Below are positions 21,838 to 33,800 of a stretch of DNA of 64,000 nucleotides, piece by piece. The first letter of the stretch is position 1, and every line of letters begins with the position of its first letter. Both the position numbers and the translations under genes were made by a program. Source of the stretch: Craterostigma plantagineum (taxonomy: Eukaryota > Streptophyta > Magnoliopsida > Lamiales > Linderniaceae); assembly GCA_027422505.1 (NCBI GenBank), contig JAPQWV010000002.1, positions 22,638,001-22,702,000 on the forward strand, written 5' to 3'. The notes beneath the pieces are model-generated. The model was not told the origin of the DNA, searched no databases, and was given only the letters and a program-made list of their open reading frames with translations.

Positions 21838-23012
21838 TAGACCATCTCCAACCGAGAAACGCATTCTCAAACTCAAACTCATACCCAAACTCAAAATGCA
21901 GAATTATTCTCCAACCATTCAACTCATTCTCAAACTCAAAAGTCTATTTTGTAATATCCACTTCCACATCAATTTTTACAATATTTCAATCTTACACATA
22001 TATTTTACAACTTTACGGTTTAGACTACAAATATTATTTTAGATTTAGAATAAAGTTAATAAAACCAATAATAAAATATATGTATACATATAAAACGCAT
22101 CCAAATATAGTACCAGCAAATTGTTTATTATTTAGTAGGTTCTCAAACCATGATTATAGTACTAGCAATAGTAATATCTACATTTTTTGGTCTATTAATG
22201 GATTGTAGGGTTGCAAACGAATCGAACTTTTTTGGTTCGATTCGCGATTCGATTCGAAATTTTAAGATTCGAATTCGAATATTTAGAATACGAATCCGAA
22301 TAAGAATATTTTTTCTGATTCGAGAAATATACGAATACGAATATGAAATCACAATATTCGATTCGAAAATTAATCGAATTATTCGATTCGAATAATATAA
22401 CATAAAATATAGTATAATTAATATATATTCACATATAATATATGATAACTTACTAAAATATTTACAAATAATATGTTATAATTCAATATATGTTGAAATA
22501 GAACTTATTATAATTCAATATATGTCTAAATATAATTTATTATAATTCAATATATATTTTTAGATATGATATTGTTTATATTTTATTAAATAAAAATGAA
22601 AGATGACTTTGAATACAAATATTCGATATTCGATTCGAATATTCGAAAAAATATTCGAATTCGAATAAGAATCGATTTTATGATTCGACTAAATATTCGA
22701 GTATTCGTATTCGTATTCGATTGTTATCCGAATACGAATAGAATATTGCGGTATTCGACTCGATTCGATTCGTTTGCAACCCTAATGGATTGTCAATGTG
22801 TAGTACAATCTGGCAATGAATAGTTTCATTTTAAATCGTACGGTCCCTAGTAGTTGACGTTTTACAGTGTAAATAGATATAAATATTGGATTATTATGTT
22901 ATTTTAAAAAGTAAAACGCATAAAACAGTTATCAATTGCATATATGCGACTATTTATGAGAGATAAATGATAAATTTCATTTTGAGTTTAATTTTGTGGT
23001 ACGTTGGAGTAA
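21838..23012. mobile_element. Possible old MITE (CTCCAAC ends) holding a nested hAT MITE
   Basis: The left side has GACCATCTCCAACC and repeats of CTCAAACTC. The right side, reverse-complemented, has TTTACTCCAACGTACC followed by AAACTC. This is the style of plant MITEs with CTCCAAC ends, but the ends match only loosely and no TSD is clear. Confidence 0.3.
22206..22784. mobile_element. hAT MITE with perfect TIR and TSD
   Basis: 579 bp. Perfect terminal inverted repeats, TAGGGTTGCAAACGAATCGA at the left and its exact complement at the right, and a perfect 8-bp TSD, ATGGATTG (22198-22205 and 22785-22792). The interior is a dense field of ATTCGAATTCGAA words on both strands and can fold on itself. 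No gene; open frames through it are low-complexity. Confidence 0.93.
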
Positions 23013-23210
23013 ATTTTAGTTTCTTTTTCTCGATTGCTATTCACCGCCCCCTTTTTCCTAGTCACCGCCCCTAAAGGGCTGGAAAAAGACGATTTTGCCC
23101 TTATGATATTTAAATTAATTTAAAAAGAGAAAAGGGTCTATTTTCACGACTGCTAAGCCAAATTAACGTAAAACATTGTTCGAATTTCAACTCGACCGAA
23201 AGAAAAAAAA

Positions 23211-23462
23211 ATTTCGACCGAAATCAATTTTCGGTCAGTACTGTACTGATCGAAAATTGATTTCGGTCAGTACTGTAACGACCGAAAATCGATATCGGTC
23301 AGTACAGCACCGACCGAAATCATTTTCGGTCGGTACAGTACTGACCGAAATCAATTTTCGGTCGGTACTGTATTGACCGAAATCAATTTTCGGTCGTTAC
23401 AGTACTGACCGAAATCAATTTTCGGTCAGTACTGTAACGACCGAAAATTGATTTCGATCGAT
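23211..23462. repeat. Array of 8 perfect or near-perfect 21-bp palindromes, left arm
   Basis: Each unit is GACCGAAATC-AATTTTCGGTC or a variant, joined by a 10-bp linker (AGTACTGTAC and variants) that is itself nearly palindromic, giving a period of about 31 bp. Confidence 0.92.
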
Positions 23463-23469
23463 TTTTTTT

Positions 23470-23770
23470 ATATATTATTTATTTTGATTATTTATTTATA
23501 ATATTTATTTGGATTATTTATTTGTATATTTTATTTGGATTATTTATTTGGATTATTTATTTGTATATTTTATTTGGATTATTTATTTTTATTATTTATT
23601 TGGATTATTTATTTGTATTATTTATTTGGGTTATTTATTTATATTATTTATTTGGATTATTTATTTGGATTATATATTGGGATTATTTATTTGGATTATT
23701 TATTTGTATATTTTATTTGCATTATTTATTTTTATTATTTATTTGAATTATTTATTTGTATATTTATATT
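23470..23770. repeat. (TTATTTGGATTATTTATTTGTA)-type AT microsatellite, left arm
   Basis: Irregular TTATTTGGA/TTATTTGTA repeat. All long open frames through it translate to Leu/Phe/Ile/Tyr-rich strings and are artefacts. The inverted counterpart is at 24541-24757. Confidence 0.9.
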
Positions 23771-23859
23771 CGAAACGGAATAAATATGCAAACAAATATT
23801 GAAAACATATATAAAATCCGTCCGATACAATAAAAGATAAAAAAAACAATAGCAACACG

Positions 23860-24535
23860 TCAAGGGGCCTGGCGCCACCAGTCGTTGATGTCATTCAGCC
23901 TGTGTCGGAACTCGTCCGTACGCGTCGTTTCACCACGATGCAGACTGGCTAGCATGTCCGATACCGTCGTCCCGTCGATCGGGATACGCAAGATCTGCTC
24001 GACGTCGTGGAGCATGATCGTCATCTCCCCCCACGGCATGTGGAAGGTGTTCGTGTCTGGATGCCAGCGCTCCACAAAAGCGCTGAGTAGAGGCTGGTCC
24101 AACTGACCCATCATAGCATCCATGAGGTGCGCAAGCCCCGTGCCTTCGATCTGGCTCTGCGTCTCCGGCGGGAACTTGGAGTACCAATTCTTCAGCTTCC
24201 CAAGCACTAACGCCCGCTGCTCGCACTTCAGCAGGGGTCTCTCCTCACCCGTCCAGATGCGGGGCGCGATGTGCCCCAGATAACTACGGATCACCTCGTC
24301 ATCATATGGACCACCGGGCTGTGGCCCCTGCACCCTCCACGAATCGTCATCTGTGACCCTGGAGCGCTTGCTCCCTATTTCATTTTTCACGAATAACGCA
24401 AAAATAAATTTAATTTCTTTTACCTGAGGAGGCCGGTGGCAGATCGTCGCCGGATGACTCAAACAATGCTCCATCATCCGGCACAGATGGAGGGGGTCTA
24501 CTGCTTCCTCCGGGTAGGGTCTTTCCACCCTTGGT
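23860..24535 (-). CDS. Plant mobile domain (PMD) protein, one exon
   Basis: Minus-strand exon ending in TGA at 23860-23862. The upstream edge is a splice acceptor (TTTTTTAATTACAG) at about 24536, so the AT microsatellite beyond it would be intron. The core reads ...KNWYSKFPPET...VERWHPDTNTFHMPWGEMTIMLHDVEQILRIPIDGTTVSD, the pattern of the plant mobile domain (PF10536 type: W.P.T.TFH.P.GE.T.TL.DV..ILG.PIDG). This domain occurs in transposons and in the host proteins MAIN and MAIL1. The stretch at about 24358-24415 is AT-rich, frame-keeping and could be a short unspliced segment. Only the N-terminal half of a typical PMD is present, so the protein is truncated. It sits in the middle of a symmetrical TIR element, which suggests a captured or domesticated passenger, not the transposase. 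Confidence 0.72.
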
Positions 24536-24540
24536 CTGTA

Positions 24541-24892
24541 ATTAAAAAATAAATAATACAAAAAAATAATCCAAATAAATAATACAAATAAATAATCCAA
24601 ATAAATAATAAAAATAAATAATCCAAATAAAATATACAAATAAATAATCCAAATAAATAATACAAATAAATAAACTAAATAAAATATACAAATAAATAAT
24701 CAAAATAAATAATCCAAATAAATACTATAAATAAATAATCAAAATAAATAATAATAAGAAAAAAAAATTTCGACCGAAATCAATTTTCGGTCGTTACAGT
24801 ACCGACCGAAAATTGATTTCGGTCACTACTGTACCGACCGAAAATTGATTTCGGTCACTACTGCACCGACCGAAAATTGATTTCGGTCGAAT
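24541..24892. repeat. Right-arm inverted copy of AT microsatellite and palindrome array
   Basis: 24541-24757 is AATAATCCAAATAAATAATAC-type repeat, the inverse of the left arm. 24774-24892 holds four GACCGAAA...TTTCGGTC palindromes with about 31-bp period, half the number of the left arm. Confidence 0.9.
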
Positions 24893-25435
24893 TTTTTTTT
24901 TCTTTCGGTCGAGTTGAAATTCGAACAATGTTTTACGTTAATTTGGCTTACCAGTCGTGAAAATAGGCCCTTTCCCTTTCCTAGTCCCTGTCGGCGATCC
25001 ATTGCGATTTCAGTATTTTTTTTGTTTTTGTCTGATTTTCGATATGTGATTTGAAAAGTGTTGTCTGGAGAGAGCTTTAAATAGATATTTTTATTGTTTA
25101 TTATAATTTTCTCTTTTTAAATTAATTTAAAAATCATAAGGGCAAAATCGTCTTTTTCCAGCCCTTTAGGGGCGGTAACAAGTAAAAAGGGGCGGTAAAT
25201 AGTAATTCCCTTTTTTTTTCTGGTTTCGAGATGCTTACATATCTATTTTTGCTACCTACACATGAAGTCCGTTAAACGTCGCTCTCAAGTCAAAGTCCAC
25301 ATATAAGTTATTTCGGTTCTGCCGTTGCTGCTTCTCTCACATTACTGATGATCTTCTCCGCGAAATTCTAAAGAGACGATCGCAAGCTTTGATTTTTTTT
25401 TTTCTTCGGTTTTCTTTAATTAATTTTTTGTTGAA

Positions 25436-27452
25436 ATGGAAAATCCAAGGAAGAAGGTTCTTCTCACATCCAACGGCGACGAAATCTCCATCAACATAGC
25501 CCGCCATATAGCTCAGCGTGGTTGCCGGTAATTTTTCCAAATAAAAAATCGTTCGCTTATTGCTTTTTCGTCTTTTTTTTTTTCTTTAATTTGAGAATAA
25601 GCTCCTCCATCTGTATGAATACACGTTTTCTCACTGTTGTGAAGATTGGTTTTGATGGGGAACGAAGAGGAATTGAGGACCGCGGCGGATAAAATCGAAG
25701 GGTCCTTAAACGGCGTCGTCACCATCGATGTGGTGGGTTTGAACATGGAATCGGAGAGAGAAGATGATTTCATCGAAGCTGTCGAGAAAGCGAGCGGAAT
25801 CTATGGGATCTTTGATGCTTTTGTCAGCTGCTGTTCCTACGAAGGTAAAAACCAAAAACAAAATTATCTTCTTACAGTTAGGTGACTTGGGGTCTCAAGT
25901 GTTTAAACACGTACTAAATTTAGAGTTTAAGATAGCAAATAACCCCTTTAGCTACTTACATCTTGGGAGGCCAATGGTTAAGGAATGGTAGGGAGCTTCA
26001 ATGGCTTTGTCTTTTCTTCTTTAGAAGACAACATATTAATTAAGAATGAAGAAGGTGCAGGCAGACAAGATTAGGTTAAGGCTACTAAAGACTTTCCTAA
26101 CATTAGGTATGAGAATGGACTGATTAACTACCTCCTTGATGTGATAAATCTATGGAGACAATGAATGCCAGAGCATCAATGCATTGCATACAGAATGAAT
26201 GGCTTGCTCGAAATTTTATTGTTGGTTCGAGTAGGAATTTGCGATAAGTTATAAACTGATAATTATTCAAAGGATCTACGACTGACCAGTTAGTGGACAT
26301 TGTGTGGGCTGACTTCAAATGCTTAACTGGTCAAACGCCAAAAGACTCTATGCCATATTGATATGAACTATCTATGGCTGTACTGTAACAGAGGACAGTT
26401 TTTCTTTTTTATGCAAAAACTGTTTCAAGATGATGATGTGGGCAATGATGAATCCTCTGAGTGAAAGGGGTTTTGTAAGCACTAATAATCTGAACATGTT
26501 GTTTCTAACACAGGGAAGATGCAAGATCCTCTTTCCCTACCCCAGGAAGAATTCAAAAAGATTGTGAAAATCAATTTCATGGCTCCGTGGTATCTCTTAA
26601 AAGCCGTGGGCAAATCCATGCGCGATCATAAATCGGGCGGCTCCATCGTATTCCTCACCTCAATAATCGGTGCCGAAAGAGGACTCTATCAAGGCGCATC
26701 TGCATACGGTTCGTGTTTGGCTGGTATTAATCAGCTGGTGAGGGTAAGTATATATGTATATATATATACACACGATACACACACAACAACAGATCGTTTT
26801 TACTGCACATAACACTCGAAAGTTGTTGTACTGTTAATTGAAGGTTTCATCCTAAAACCAATTGGTGATACTGATAGGAGGAGGGAGAGACATCTTTGAT
26901 TTAAATACCGAGTCGAATGATGTTGGTTTTCCAATGTGAGACAAATAATTCCAACACGCCACCTCACGGGTGGCACAATATTTAGTCAAACACGCGGACA
27001 TGTCAAATCAGTTGACAGTGACTCAAACAAACTTGATAACATAACACGCTCTGATATCATGTTAGAAATTGATTGTTTTTCATATAGAACCGCCTGGTGA
27101 TATGAAGTAAAGACCAGACCCCTTTAATTTTCCGATGAGGGACAAGTAATCTCATATTTCTAGTAATATGCAGACCTCTGCTTTGGAGTTGGGGAAGCAT
27201 AACATTAGGGTAAACGGTATATGCCGTGGATTGCATCTCCACGACGAGTTTCCTCTGTCTGTCGGCTTGGAGAGGGCTAAGAAATTGGTGAGGGATGCAA
27301 ATCCTCTGCATCGATGGCTCGACGTGAAGAAAGACTTGGCATCTACTGTCATATATTTGATCAGCGACGGCGCGAGGTATATGACCGGGACCACAGTTTT
27401 CGTCGATGGAGCACAGTCTTTGGTAAGGCCTCGAATGCGCTCTTACATGTAA
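25436..27452 (+). CDS. Short-chain dehydrogenase/reductase-like protein, atypical
   Basis: Four exons: 25436-25527, 25645-25844, 26514-26743, 27174-27452; all introns GT-AG; 266 residues. ATG at 25436 is the first in the transcript frame. It is a classical-length SDR with a Rossmann N-terminus, an Asn118 (KINF), Ser147 (FLTSIIG), Tyr162 (SAYGSCL) and a C-terminal ...[15 protein letters not shown] that is typical of the family. But key parts deviate. The TGxxxGxG cofactor loop reads [12 protein letters not shown] (residues 11-22), the NNAG block reads VSCCSYEG, and the catalytic Lys of YxxxK is Leu166. It therefore probably lacks normal reductase activity. The frame is intact and splice sites are clean, so it looks expressed and constrained, not a pseudogene. 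No targeting peptide or membrane segment. A MITE end lies 231 bp upstream. An AATAAAA signal is near 27510. Substrate unknown. Confidence 0.85.
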
Positions 27453-27801
27453 AAGCTGCGGCGGGGCCGAGGTTGTTTGTTTTCTTTCTTTCTGTGTCGT
27501 GTTTTTGTGTAATAAAAACCTATCGGTTTTCAGGATGGACGCTCTGGATACTCATGCACTTTTGAAGCCTATTTGCTTCTGAAGAAAAGATATAAGTTGC
27601 ATAATAAGAAAGCCTGCAATATGTTTTTTTTTTAAGACTCAGGGGTATGTATTTCTGCTTACTAGATTATTCTGTTTAATCGATTATTGGCTCACGTCGT
27701 ACATTTTGAGGAAGAGACTTTTTTCATGGGTCAGGTGCGAAATACCTTACACATGAAAATAAGGTTACTCTAATCGGGGGCTTTAAATTCAATTTCTTCT
27801 A
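27453..27801. other. 3' flank of the SDR gene
   Basis: Contains the probable polyadenylation signal (AATAAAA at about 27510). No other feature seen before the satellite array. Confidence 0.5.
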
Positions 27802-30800
27802 TTATTGTTACGGGTATCTACACATAAATACCGATTTGAATAAAAACTTACAGATCAGTACCTATGTCATAAATTTTTACAGATAGGTATCCGATTTAAT
27901 TTGTACCAGTCTCTTCAGTCATGTCGTACATTCCTGTGTGTGTAATGCGTATCATAACACGTTGATATCGGGTACCTAAATGTGTTTGTACAGCGTACCT
28001 AATGTGCTAATATGGCGTATCATTTTCTAAACGTATTACGTACCACAATACGTTGATATAGGGTACCCAAATGTGTTGTATGGCGTACCTGCGGCGGATC
28101 GGGTACCTATATGCAAAATATTTATCCAGTTAGGTACCTACATATTAAAACATGCTGACAGGGTACTAAATTACAAGTTTTTTACAGAAGGGGTATTCAT
28201 GTGTAAAGACCCATTTGAATAAAAACTTAGATCAGTACCTATGTCAGAATTTTTTAGAGATAGGTACCTGATTTAATTTGTACCACTCTTCAATCATGTC
28301 GTGCCTTCCTGTGTGTTGCGTACCATAACACGTTGATATAGAGTACCTAAATGTGCTTGTACGGCATACCTAATGTGTAAATAGGGCGTACCTAAATGTG
28401 TTAATACGGCGTACCATTTTCTAAACGTATTACGTACCACAATACGTTGATATAGGGTACCCAAATGTGTTGTATGGCGTACCTATGGCGGATCGAGTAC
28501 CTATCTGCAAAAACTTTATTCTGTTAGGTACTTACATATAACAAAATGCGGACAGGGTACTAAATTACAAGTTTTTTACAGAGTGGGTATTTATGTGTAA
28601 AGACCCCTTTGAATAAAAACTTATATATCAGTACCTTTGTCAGAAATTTTTACAGATAGGTACCCAATTTAAGTTGTACCAGTCTCTGCAGTCATGTGGT
28701 ACCTTCCTGTGTGTGTTGCGTACCATAACACGTTGATATAGGGTACCTAAATATGTTTGTACGGCGTACCTAATGTGTAAATAGGGCGTACCTAAATGTG
28801 CTAATACGGCGTACCATATTCAGTATCACGTACCATAATACGTTGATATTGGGTACCCAAATATGTTGTATGGCATACCTGTGGCGGAACGGGTACCTAT
28901 CTGCAAAAATTTATTCTCATATAAAAAAATACTGACAGGGTACTTAATTACAAGATTTTTTTTTACAGATGGGGTATTTACGTGTAAAGACCCCTTTGAA
29001 TAAAAACTTATAGATCAGTATCAATGTCAGAAATTTTTACAGATAGGTACGAGATTTAATTTGTATCAGCCTCTACAGTGTACCTGCGGCTGTCGGGTAC
29101 CTATCTGCAAAAAAATATTATGTTAGGTACCTACATATAAAAAAATGCTGATAGAGTACTATATTACAAGTTTTTTACAGAGGTGGTATTTGTGTGTAAA
29201 GACCCCTTTGAATAAAAACTATTGATCAGTACCTATGTCAGAAATATTTACAGATAGGTACCCGATTTAATTTATACAAGTCTCTACAGTCATGTCGTAC
29301 CTTTCTGTGCGAGTTGCGTACCATAACAAGTTGATATAGAGTACCTAAATGCGTTTGTACGGTATACCAAAAGTGTAAATAGGGCGTACCTAAATGTGCT
29401 AATACGGCGTACCATTTTCTAAACGTATTACGTACCACAATATGTTGATATAGGGTACCCAAATGTGTTGCATGGCGTACCTGCGGCGAATCAGGTACCT
29501 ATTGCAAAAAATTTGTTCTGTTAGGTACCTACATATAAAAAAGGCTGACAGAGTACTAAATTACAAGTTTTTTACAGATGGAGTATTTATGTGTAAAGAC
29601 CCCTTTGAACAAAAACTTATTGATAAGTACCTATGTTAGAAATTTTTACAGATAGGTACCCGATTTAATTTGTACTAGTCTCTACAGTCATGCCTAATGT
29701 GTTTATACGGCGTACCTAATGTGTAAATAGGGCGTACCTAAATGTGCTAGTACGGCGTACCACTTTCTAAACGTATTACGTACCACAATACGTTGATATA
29801 GGGTACCCAAATGTGTTGTATGGCGTACATCTGGCGGATCGGGTACCTATTTGCAAAATATTTATTATGTTAGGTGCCTTCATATAATAAAAGGCTGACA
29901 GAGTACTAAATTACAAGTTATTTACAGATGGGGTATTTATGTGTAAGACCGCTTTGAATAAAAATTTATAGATCAGTACCTATGTCAGAAATTTTTACAG
30001 ATAGGTACCTGATTTAATTTGTACCATTCTCTTCAGTCATGCCGTACCTTCCTGTGTGTGTTGCGTACCGTAACACGTTGATATAGGGTACCTAATTTTG
30101 TTTGTACCGCGTACCTAATTTATAAATAGGGCATATCTAAATGTGTTAATACGGCGTGCCATTTTCTAAACGTGTTACGTATCACAGTACGTTGATATAG
30201 GGTACCCAAATGTGTTTTATGGCTTATCGGCGGCGGATCGCGTACCTATCTGCAAAATATTTATCCTGTTAGGTACCTAAATATTTAAAAATGCTGACAT
30301 GGTACTAAATTACAAGATTTTTTACAGAGAGGGTGTTTATGTGTAAAACCCCTTTGAATAAAAACTTAAAGATCAATTCTTATGTCAGAAATTTTTGCAG
30401 ATTGCTACCTGATTTACTTCGTACCTTCCTGTGTGTGTATTGCGCACCATAAAACGTTGTATAGGGTACCAAAATGTGTTTGTACGGCGTACCTAATTAC
30501 TAAACAGGGCGTACCTAAATGTGCTAATACGACGTACCATTTCTTAAATGTATTACGTACCACAATACTTTGATATAGGGTACCCAAATGTGTTGTATGG
30601 CGTACCTGCGATGGATCGGGTACCTATCTGCATAACATATACTCTACTTATCGATCGGTACCTATGTCAGAAATTTTTACAGATAGGTACCCGATTTAAT
30701 TTGTACCAGTCTCTTCAGTCATGTCATACCTTGTTGTATGTATATTGCGTACCATTAAACATTAACATAGGGTATCTAAATGTGTTTGTACGACATACCT

Positions 30801-33800
30801 AATGTGTAAATAGGGCGTAACCACATGTGCTAATACGGTGTACCAATTTCTAAACGTATTACGTACGACTATAGGTTGATATAAGATACCCGAATGTGTT
30901 GTATGGCGTACCTGCGGCGGATCGGGTGGCTATTTGCAAAATATTTATCCTGTTAGGTACCTACATATAAAAAAGGCTGAGGCTGACAGAGTACTAAATT
31001 ACAAGTTTTTTGACAGATAGGGTATTTATGTGTAAAGACCCCTTTGAATAAAAATTTATAGATCAGTACCTATGTCAGAAATTTTTACAGATAGCTACCT
31101 GATTTAATTTGTACCATCCTCTTCAGTCATGCCGTACCTTCCTGTGTGTTGCGTACCATAACACATTGATATAGGGTAGCTAATTTCGTGTGGACGGCGT
31201 ACGTAATGTATAATTAGGGCATACCTAAATCTGCTAATACGGCGTGCCATTTTCTAAACGTGTTACGTACCACAATACGTTGATATAGGGTACCCAAATG
31301 TGTTGCATGTCGTACCTGCGGCGGATCGTGTACCTATCTGCAAAATATTTATCCCGTTAGGTACCTAAATACTGAAAAATGCTGACAGGGTAGTAAATTA
31401 CAAGTTTTGTACAAAGGGGGTATTTATGTGTAAAAAACCCCTTTGAGTAAAAACTTATAGATCAGTACTTATGTTAGAAATTTTTGCAGGTTGGTACCTG
31501 ATTTTATTTGTACCATTCTCGTCAGTAATACCGTACCTTCCTGTGTGTGTATTGCATACCATAAAACGTTGTATAGGGTTCCTTAATGTGTTTGTACGGC
31601 GTACCTAATGTGTAAACAGGGCGTACCTAAATGTGCTAATACGACGTACCATTTTTTAAATGTGTTACGTACCATAATACTTTGATATAGGGTACCCAAA
31701 TGTGTTGTATGGCGTACATGCGATGGATAGGGTACCTATCTGCAAAAAATATACTCTATTAGGTACCTACATATAAAAAATGCTGACAGGGTACTAAATT
31801 ACAAGTTTTTTGCAGAGGGGGTATTTATATGTAAAGAACCATTTGATTAAAACTTATCGATCAGTACCTATGTCATAAATATTTACAGATAGGTACCCGC
31901 TTTAATTTGTAGTCTCTTCAGTCATGTCGTACCTTGTTCTGTGCGAGTTGCGTACCATAACACGTTGATATAGAGTACCTAAATGCATTTGTCCGGCATA
32001 CCTAATGTGTAAATAGGGCGTACCTAAATGTGCTAATACAGCATACCATTTTCTAAACAAATTACGTACCACAATACGTTGATATAGGGTACCCGAATGT
32101 GTTGTATGGTGTACCTGCTGCGGATTGGGTGCCTATCTGCAAAAACTTTATTCTGTTAGGTACCTACATATAAAAAATGCTGACACGATACTACATTACA
32201 AGTTTTTTTACAGATGGGGTATTTATGTGTAAAGACCCCATAGAATTAAAACTTGTAGATCAGTACCTATGTTAGAAATTTTTACAGATAGGTACCCGAT
32301 TTAATTTGTACCAGTCTCTACAGTCATGCCTAATGTGTAAATGATCCTTTGAATAAAAACTTATATATCAGTACCTATTCAGAAAGTTTTACAGATAGGT
32401 ACCTGATTTAATTTGTTCCATTCTCTTCAGTCATGCCGTACCTTCCTCTGTGTGTTGCGTACCAAAACACGTTGATATATGGTACCTAATTGTGTTTGTA
32501 CGGCGTACCTAATGTGTAAATAGAGCATACCTAAATGTGCTAATATGGCATACCATTTTCTAAACATATTACGTACCACTATACGTTGATATAGGATACC
32601 CGAATGTATTGCGTACCTGCGGCGGATCGGGTACCTATCTACAAAAACTTTATCCTACCTAAGTATTAAAAAATCCTGATAGGGTACTAAATTACAAGTT
32701 TTTTTTTACAAATGGGGTATTTATGTGTAAAGACCCCTTTGAATAAAAACTTCTAGATCAGTACCTATGTCAGAAATTTTTACAAATAGGTACCTGATTT
32801 AATTTGTACAATTCTCTTTAGTGATATCGTACCTTCCTGTGTGTGTATTGCGTACCATAACACGTTGATATGGGTAGCTAAATGAGTTTGTACGGCGTAC
32901 CTAATGTGTAAATAGGGCGTACCTAAATGTGCTTATACGGCGTACTATATTCTAAACGTATTACTTACCACAATACGTTGATATAGGGTACCCAAATGTG
33001 TTGTACGGCGTACCTGCGCAGATCGGCCCGATCTGTAAATAATTTATAATGTTAGGAACCTACATTTAGAAAAATGTTGACATGGTACTAAATTATAAGT
33101 TTTTTTACATAAGGGGTATTTATGTGTAAAGACCCCATTGAACAAAAACTTATAGATCGGTACCTATGTCAGAAATTTTTACATATAGGTTCCCGATTTA
33201 ATTTATACCATTCTCTTCAGTCATGCCGTACCTTCCTCTATGTGTATTGCGTACCATAACACGTTGATATAGGGTACCTAAATGAGTTTGTATGGCGTAC
33301 CTAATGTGTAAATAGGGCTTACCTAAATGTGCTAAATTACAAGTTTTTTACAGAGGGGCACCCAAAACATTATCCTATTAGGTACCTACACATTAAAAAT
33401 ACTAACAGGGTACTAAATTACAAGTTTTTTTTACAGATGGGGTATTTATGTACAAAGACCCCTTTGAATAAAGACCCAAATGTGTTGTCTGGCGTACGTG
33501 CGGGGGATCGGATACCTATTTGCAAAAATGTATCCTGTTATGTACCTACATACAAAAAAAACGCTGACAGGGTACTAAATTACAAGTTTTTGGGAGTATT
33601 TAAGCGAAAAGACCCCTTTGAATAAAAATGTATAGATCAGTACCTATGTCAGGAATTTTTACAGATAGGTACCTGATTTAATTTGTACCAGTCTCTTCAG
33701 TCATGCCGTACCTTCCTGTATGAGCATCGCGTACCATAACACGTTGATATACGGTACCTATTTGTGTTTGTACGGCGTACCTAATGTGTAAATAGGGCGT

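Larger units (their letters stand above)
23134..24970. mobile_element. Palindrome-rich TIR element carrying a plant mobile domain gene
   Basis: 1,837 bp. TIRs of about 80 bp (GGGTCTATTTTCACGACTG... at the left; GGGCCTATTTTCACGACTG... read inward from the right) are almost identical up to the TTCGACCGAAA block. Each arm has three layers: the TIR, an array of a 21-bp palindrome (GACCGAAATC-AATTTTCGGTC), then an AT microsatellite based on TTATTTGGA. The centre holds a PMD exon on the minus strand. TSD not identified with certainty. Class II element, probably Mutator-related given that PMD proteins ride in MULEs; this is inference. Confidence 0.75.
23037..25204. mobile_element. MITE with CTATTYACCGCCCC ends, split by the PMD element
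   Basis: The two arms (23037-23133 and about 25093-25204) are inverted repeats of about 100 bp: CTATTCACCGCCCC, then a second ACCGCCCCTAAAGGGCTGG, then AAAAAGACGATTTTGCCC, then an AAATTAATTTAAAAAGAG block. The part 24971-25092 is the rest of its body. The PMD-bearing element lies between, so the host MITE would be only about 330 bp without it. Its right end is 231 bp before the start codon of the SDR gene. No clear TSD. Confidence 0.72.

Noticed and set aside
23211..23462. CRISPR-like array of regularly spaced palindromes
   Set aside because: Spacers are themselves repeats (AGTACTGTAC variants), not unique; the array is inside a plant TIR element with an inverted partner at the other end; no cas genes.
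23509..23802. Long hydrophobic open frames (Leu/Phe/Ile/Tyr rich)
   Set aside because: They are translations of the TTATTTGGA microsatellite in three frames, not membrane proteins.
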